54,209 nucleotides of DNA, from the NCBI GenBank assembly GCA_022509065.1, contig JAFLTY010000014.1:1-54209 (forward strand). Reading direction: 5' to 3'. Positions 52,350 through 54,209 of this stretch are shown here, piece by piece. The position numbers were made by a program, and so were the translations under genes. The DNA is from Muribaculaceae bacterium (GTDB taxonomy: Bacteria; Bacteroidota; Bacteroidia; Bacteroidales; Muribaculaceae). How positions within the stretch are numbered: the stretch's first letter is position 1; each line of letters starts with the position of its first letter. The notes under the pieces were generated by a model. The model searched no databases. It had not been told where the DNA came from and saw only the letters and a list, made by a program, of their open reading frames with translations.

Positions 52350-52540
52350 CTACATAGAGGATTATAATTTTTTATTGCTATGGTGTGTTATCGAAAAATA
52401 GAGTATATTTGAAGTTAAAACCATCTGAATTGTCTCATCCGTAAATTTTTGCGTACCTTTGTAAAGGTAATCATAGAAATAGATTCTAAGATTACACGAA
52501 ATAAACATTTGTAATTATAATAATAGAATAAATTATATAA
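52331..52540 (+). repeat. 17-base direct repeat flanking the GHKL-STAS promoter
   Basis: TAGAATAAATTATATAA occurs exactly at 52331-52347 and again at 52524-52540, 193 bases apart. The copies bracket the promoter at 52429-52461, and the second ends 7 bases before the start codon. Recombination between them would remove the promoter. Confidence 0.7.
52429..52461 (+). promoter_or_regulatory. Promoter of the GHKL-STAS gene
   Basis: ATTG at 52429-52432, a 21-base gap and TACCTTTG at 52454-52461 match the Bacteroidota consensus. The leader of about 85 bases is very AT-rich. Confidence 0.65.
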
Positions 52541-52547
52541 AATATTT

Positions 52548-53804
52548 ATGGCAATTTGGAAAAATTATTATTCAAATTCTATTTCTCGGACCAATAATGC
52601 TATAGAAATAATGCGTCTGGATCATTCTAAAGCCGTTTCCGATTTCATAAGGATTGTAGATGATGCAATACGAAAACGAGGATATAAGGAGTTGACTTTT
52701 GATTTTAGTAAAGTGGATGCTATCTATCCTAATGCCGCTGTTCCAATAGCAGGCATATTATGTTATTATCAAAATGAGTATGATCTTAAAATAAATATAG
52801 AAAATGAACCGGGTATAATAAACAAAACTAATTTACTGGAACCCAAGTCATTTACACATAATAATAGTAGATATATTTTAAATCGTATTTGGTCTTTTGG
52901 GACTTCTGAAGAAGTTGCTAGGATTGTAAATGCTTACATTGAGGAATTGCAAAAAAGTGCCCAATTTTATAAAGGTGTACTTAATGCCATTGAATGGTCC
53001 TTGAACGAAGTTATGGATAATGTTATTCAACATTCAAAAACTAGCTTTGGATATGTGATGGGGCAATTACATCCATCCTCAAAAAATATAGCATTTACAG
53101 TCTTCGATGCTGGACAAGGAATTTATAATTCAATGAAAGAATCAGAGCATTGCCCACGTACACCTATAGATGCTATAACTCTGGCTATAAAGGAAGAAGT
53201 AACTCGCGATAAACGAATTGGTCAGGGGAACGGATTATTTGGATTACATTCGATTGTAAAACAAGGTAAAGGAAAGCTTGTAATTACCTCAGGGAATGGT
53301 TCCTATATTTATAATAATGGTTTTGTTAAGACTTTTGATTACCTACCGTATATCTCAGGACGGACACCTGGAACAATTGTTGATTTTCAGTTGAATTATT
53401 CTGAAGATATGTCTTTAGATAAGGCTTTGGTCTTTAGAGGGAAACAATATAAGTTGGTAAACCTTCATTTTGAAGACCTAGAGAATAGTTACGGTCATAT
53501 TATTTATAAAATATCTGAACGCTCGGAAGGGACTGGAACTAGGGAGTCAGCTACCAGAGTGAAAAATGAAATATTAAATATACTTTCAGAAGAGCAAAAA
53601 CCTATTACGCTAGATTTTACAAACATTGAAGTTGTATCGTCATCATATGCAGATGAACTCCTGGCCAAACTATTTCTTAGTTTGGGTTTGTTTCAATTCA
53701 ATAATTTAATAAAAATTAAAGGATTAGATTCTTCTCAACAAAATATCTTGCAACGTTCTGTATTACAAAGAATAATAGAAGATTTACGAGATACTAAAGA
53801 TTAA
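52548..53804 (+). CDS. STAS-like / GHKL ATPase / DUF4325-like STAS fusion protein
   Basis: A 418-residue cytoplasmic protein with three parts. Residues about 25-85 look like a STAS domain (ELTFDFSKVDAIYPNAAVP), but without the phosphorylatable serine. Residues about 125-290 are a GHKL ATPase: N-box Asn153, Glu154, Asn158 and His162 (NEVMDNVIQH), G1 DAGQG (187-191), G2 GQGNGLFGL (225-233). Residues about 330-418 resemble DUF4325, with the SSSYADE signature at 364-370. In the Spo/Rsb systems, a GHKL kinase phosphorylates a serine in a separate STAS partner; here both are in one chain. The target is unknown. The gene is AT-rich, rich in ATA/AAA codons, has its own promoter and looks acquired. 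Confidence 0.75.
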   Translation: MAIWKNYYSNSISRTNNAIEIMRLDHSKAVSDFIRIVDDAIRKRGYKELTFDFSKVDAIYPNAAVPIAGILCYYQNEYDLKINIENEPGIINKTNLLEPKSFTHNNSRYILNRIWSFGTSEEVARIVNAYIEELQKSAQFYKGVLNAIEWSLNEVMDNVIQHSKTSFGYVMGQLHPSSKNIAFTVFDAGQGIYNSMKESEHCPRTPIDAITLAIKEEVTRDKRIGQGNGLFGLHSIVKQGKGKLVITSGNGSYIYNNGFVKTFDYLPYISGRTPGTIVDFQLNYSEDMSLDKALVFRGKQYKLVNLHFEDLENSYGHIIYKISERSEGTGTRESATRVKNEILNILSEEQKPITLDFTNIEVVSSSYADELLAKLFLSLGLFQFNNLIKIKGLDSSQQNILQRSVLQRIIEDLRDTKD

Positions 53805-53850
53805 CCATAATCTTTATCGCGTTGTAGGGTCACTATTAGAATCATATGCG

Positions 53851-54021
53851 ATGTACATTGAAAGAAAAGGAAACTTCATCGAATGTATGATGTCTAACCC
53901 TCTCGTTCCGGGGTACAGGTCCATTGTTTGCAGATGGGAAACTTGTCGGCATTGTATGGAAGCGGTGATGACGAACGCCCCGGTTTCTTCCTATCTGGTG
54001 AAACAATTAAGAAAGTCGTAG
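53851..54021 (+). CDS. Possible small cysteine-containing protein, 56 residues
   Basis: A short frame starting MYIERKGNF and ending in VKQLRKS. It has a Cys cluster of the form C-x4-C-x2-C (VCRWETCRHC), plus an earlier Cys12. The frame is also open upstream, to a stop at 53776, without another ATG, so it may be the remnant of a longer gene. Base use is more GC-rich than the GHKL-STAS gene just before it. No family recognised; a metal-binding role is only a guess. Confidence 0.35.
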   Translation: MYIERKGNFIECMMSNPLVPGYRSIVCRWETCRHCMEAVMTNAPVSSYLVKQLRKS

Positions 54022-54085
54022 AAACTCCTTGAAATTGCGTGATAAGAGATAGTATGACACTGTGTGCAATATCAGTTTTTTTGAT

Positions 54086-54093
54086 TAACTTTG
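54086..54093 (+). promoter_or_regulatory. -7 box near the window end
   Basis: TAACTTTG matches TAnnTTTG; the upstream TTG is only approximate (TGTG near 54061). It would serve a gene beyond the window. Confidence 0.45.
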
Positions 54094-54134
54094 CAATTGA
54101 AACTGTGTAAACAGCTGACCAAGACCCGCCAATG

Positions 54135-54148
54135 TAAGTTTAAACTTA
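54135..54148. promoter_or_regulatory. Perfect 14-base palindrome
   Basis: TAAGTTTAAACTTA is perfectly palindromic and sits about 45 bases after the -7 box at 54086. It could be an operator for a dimeric regulator, or chance in AT-rich DNA. Confidence 0.35.
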
Positions 54149-54209
54149 TACAATCATATTATCAGAACTCCCTTGTAGTCACAAAAAGGTTTGGTCGCCT
54201 GTCAGCTCT

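Larger units (their letters stand above)
51692..52428. other. AT-rich repeat-bearing region between sppA and the GHKL-STAS gene
   Basis: An AT-rich stretch of about 740 bases with no intact gene. It contains five copies of GGATAGC plus one GATAGC (51903-52235), a 10-base direct repeat TGATTGTCAG (52048 and 52070), a G6 tract (51956-51961), two reverse-strand gene-end-like frames and the first copy of a 17-base direct repeat (52331-52347). The picture fits decayed mobile-element or phage-derived sequence, but no integrase remains. Confidence 0.5.
53805..54209. other. Region after the GHKL-STAS gene
   Basis: Holds a possible small cysteine-containing frame (53851-54021), a -7 box (54086-54093) and a perfect palindrome (54135-54148). 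Base composition rises toward the genome average past 53,870, so the AT-rich segment seems to end close to the GHKL-STAS stop. Confidence 0.4.

Noticed and set aside
1-54209. CRISPR arrays, rRNA genes and complete insertion sequences
   Set aside because: No regularly spaced repeats of CRISPR size, no rRNA sequence and no transposase-like frame were seen on either strand.

Overview
The window looks like chromosome from a Bacteroidales bacterium, possibly Muribaculaceae-like; the family is an inference. Reasons: at least eleven intergenic regions carry the Bacteroidota promoter pattern (TTTG or TTG, a 19-21 base gap, then TAnnTTTG) and gene starts lack clear Shine-Dalgarno sequences. A secreted protein ends in a type IX secretion-like tail. 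S16, L25 and NusB have the long forms typical of the phylum, and runs such as clpC/gyrA, nusB-yajC-ybbR-coaE and dxs-trkA-trkH are familiar from Bacteroidales. I see no rRNA, CRISPR array or complete insertion sequence.

Layout. 1-9.3 kb: the first 50 bases encode the signal peptide of a gene leaving the window. Then come a MATE exporter plus FAD dehydrogenase pair (minus strand), a HAD phosphatase, nadC and rlmH (divergent), an EamA transporter, an AlkD-like HEAT protein and a secreted beta-propeller-like protein. 9.5-18.9 kb: glutamine synthetase, lon, a cell-wall amidase, and nusB, yajC, ybbR, coaE. 19-20.3 kb: tRNA-Ser(GGA) with its own promoter and terminator, then rubrerythrin. 20.3-29.2 kb: a clpC-htpG chaperone operon divergent from gyrA, and a TPR protein. 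29.4-32.6 kb: rplY, pth, an S4 RNA-binding protein, a small lipoprotein and rpsP.

33-46.6 kb: a membrane-anchored coiled-coil protein, MgtC-like and KefB-like membrane proteins, a Wza/Wzc polysaccharide-export pair with a structured leader, and a 57-residue membrane protein. These are followed by a tightly packed dxs-trkA-trkH-miaA run. The KefB-like antiporter and TrkA/TrkH suggest potassium and proton balance as a local theme. 46.8-51.7 kb is a minus-strand run, sppA-lpxK-punA-thiL.

The last 2.5 kb differs. After an 850-base, AT-rich stretch with short direct repeats and reverse-strand gene tails lies one AT-rich gene with the order STAS-like, GHKL ATPase, DUF4325-type STAS. It combines in one chain modules that are normally separate partners in anti-sigma switches. 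An exact 17-base direct repeat flanks its promoter. This is the part most likely to hold something undescribed; the rest is mostly conserved core genome.
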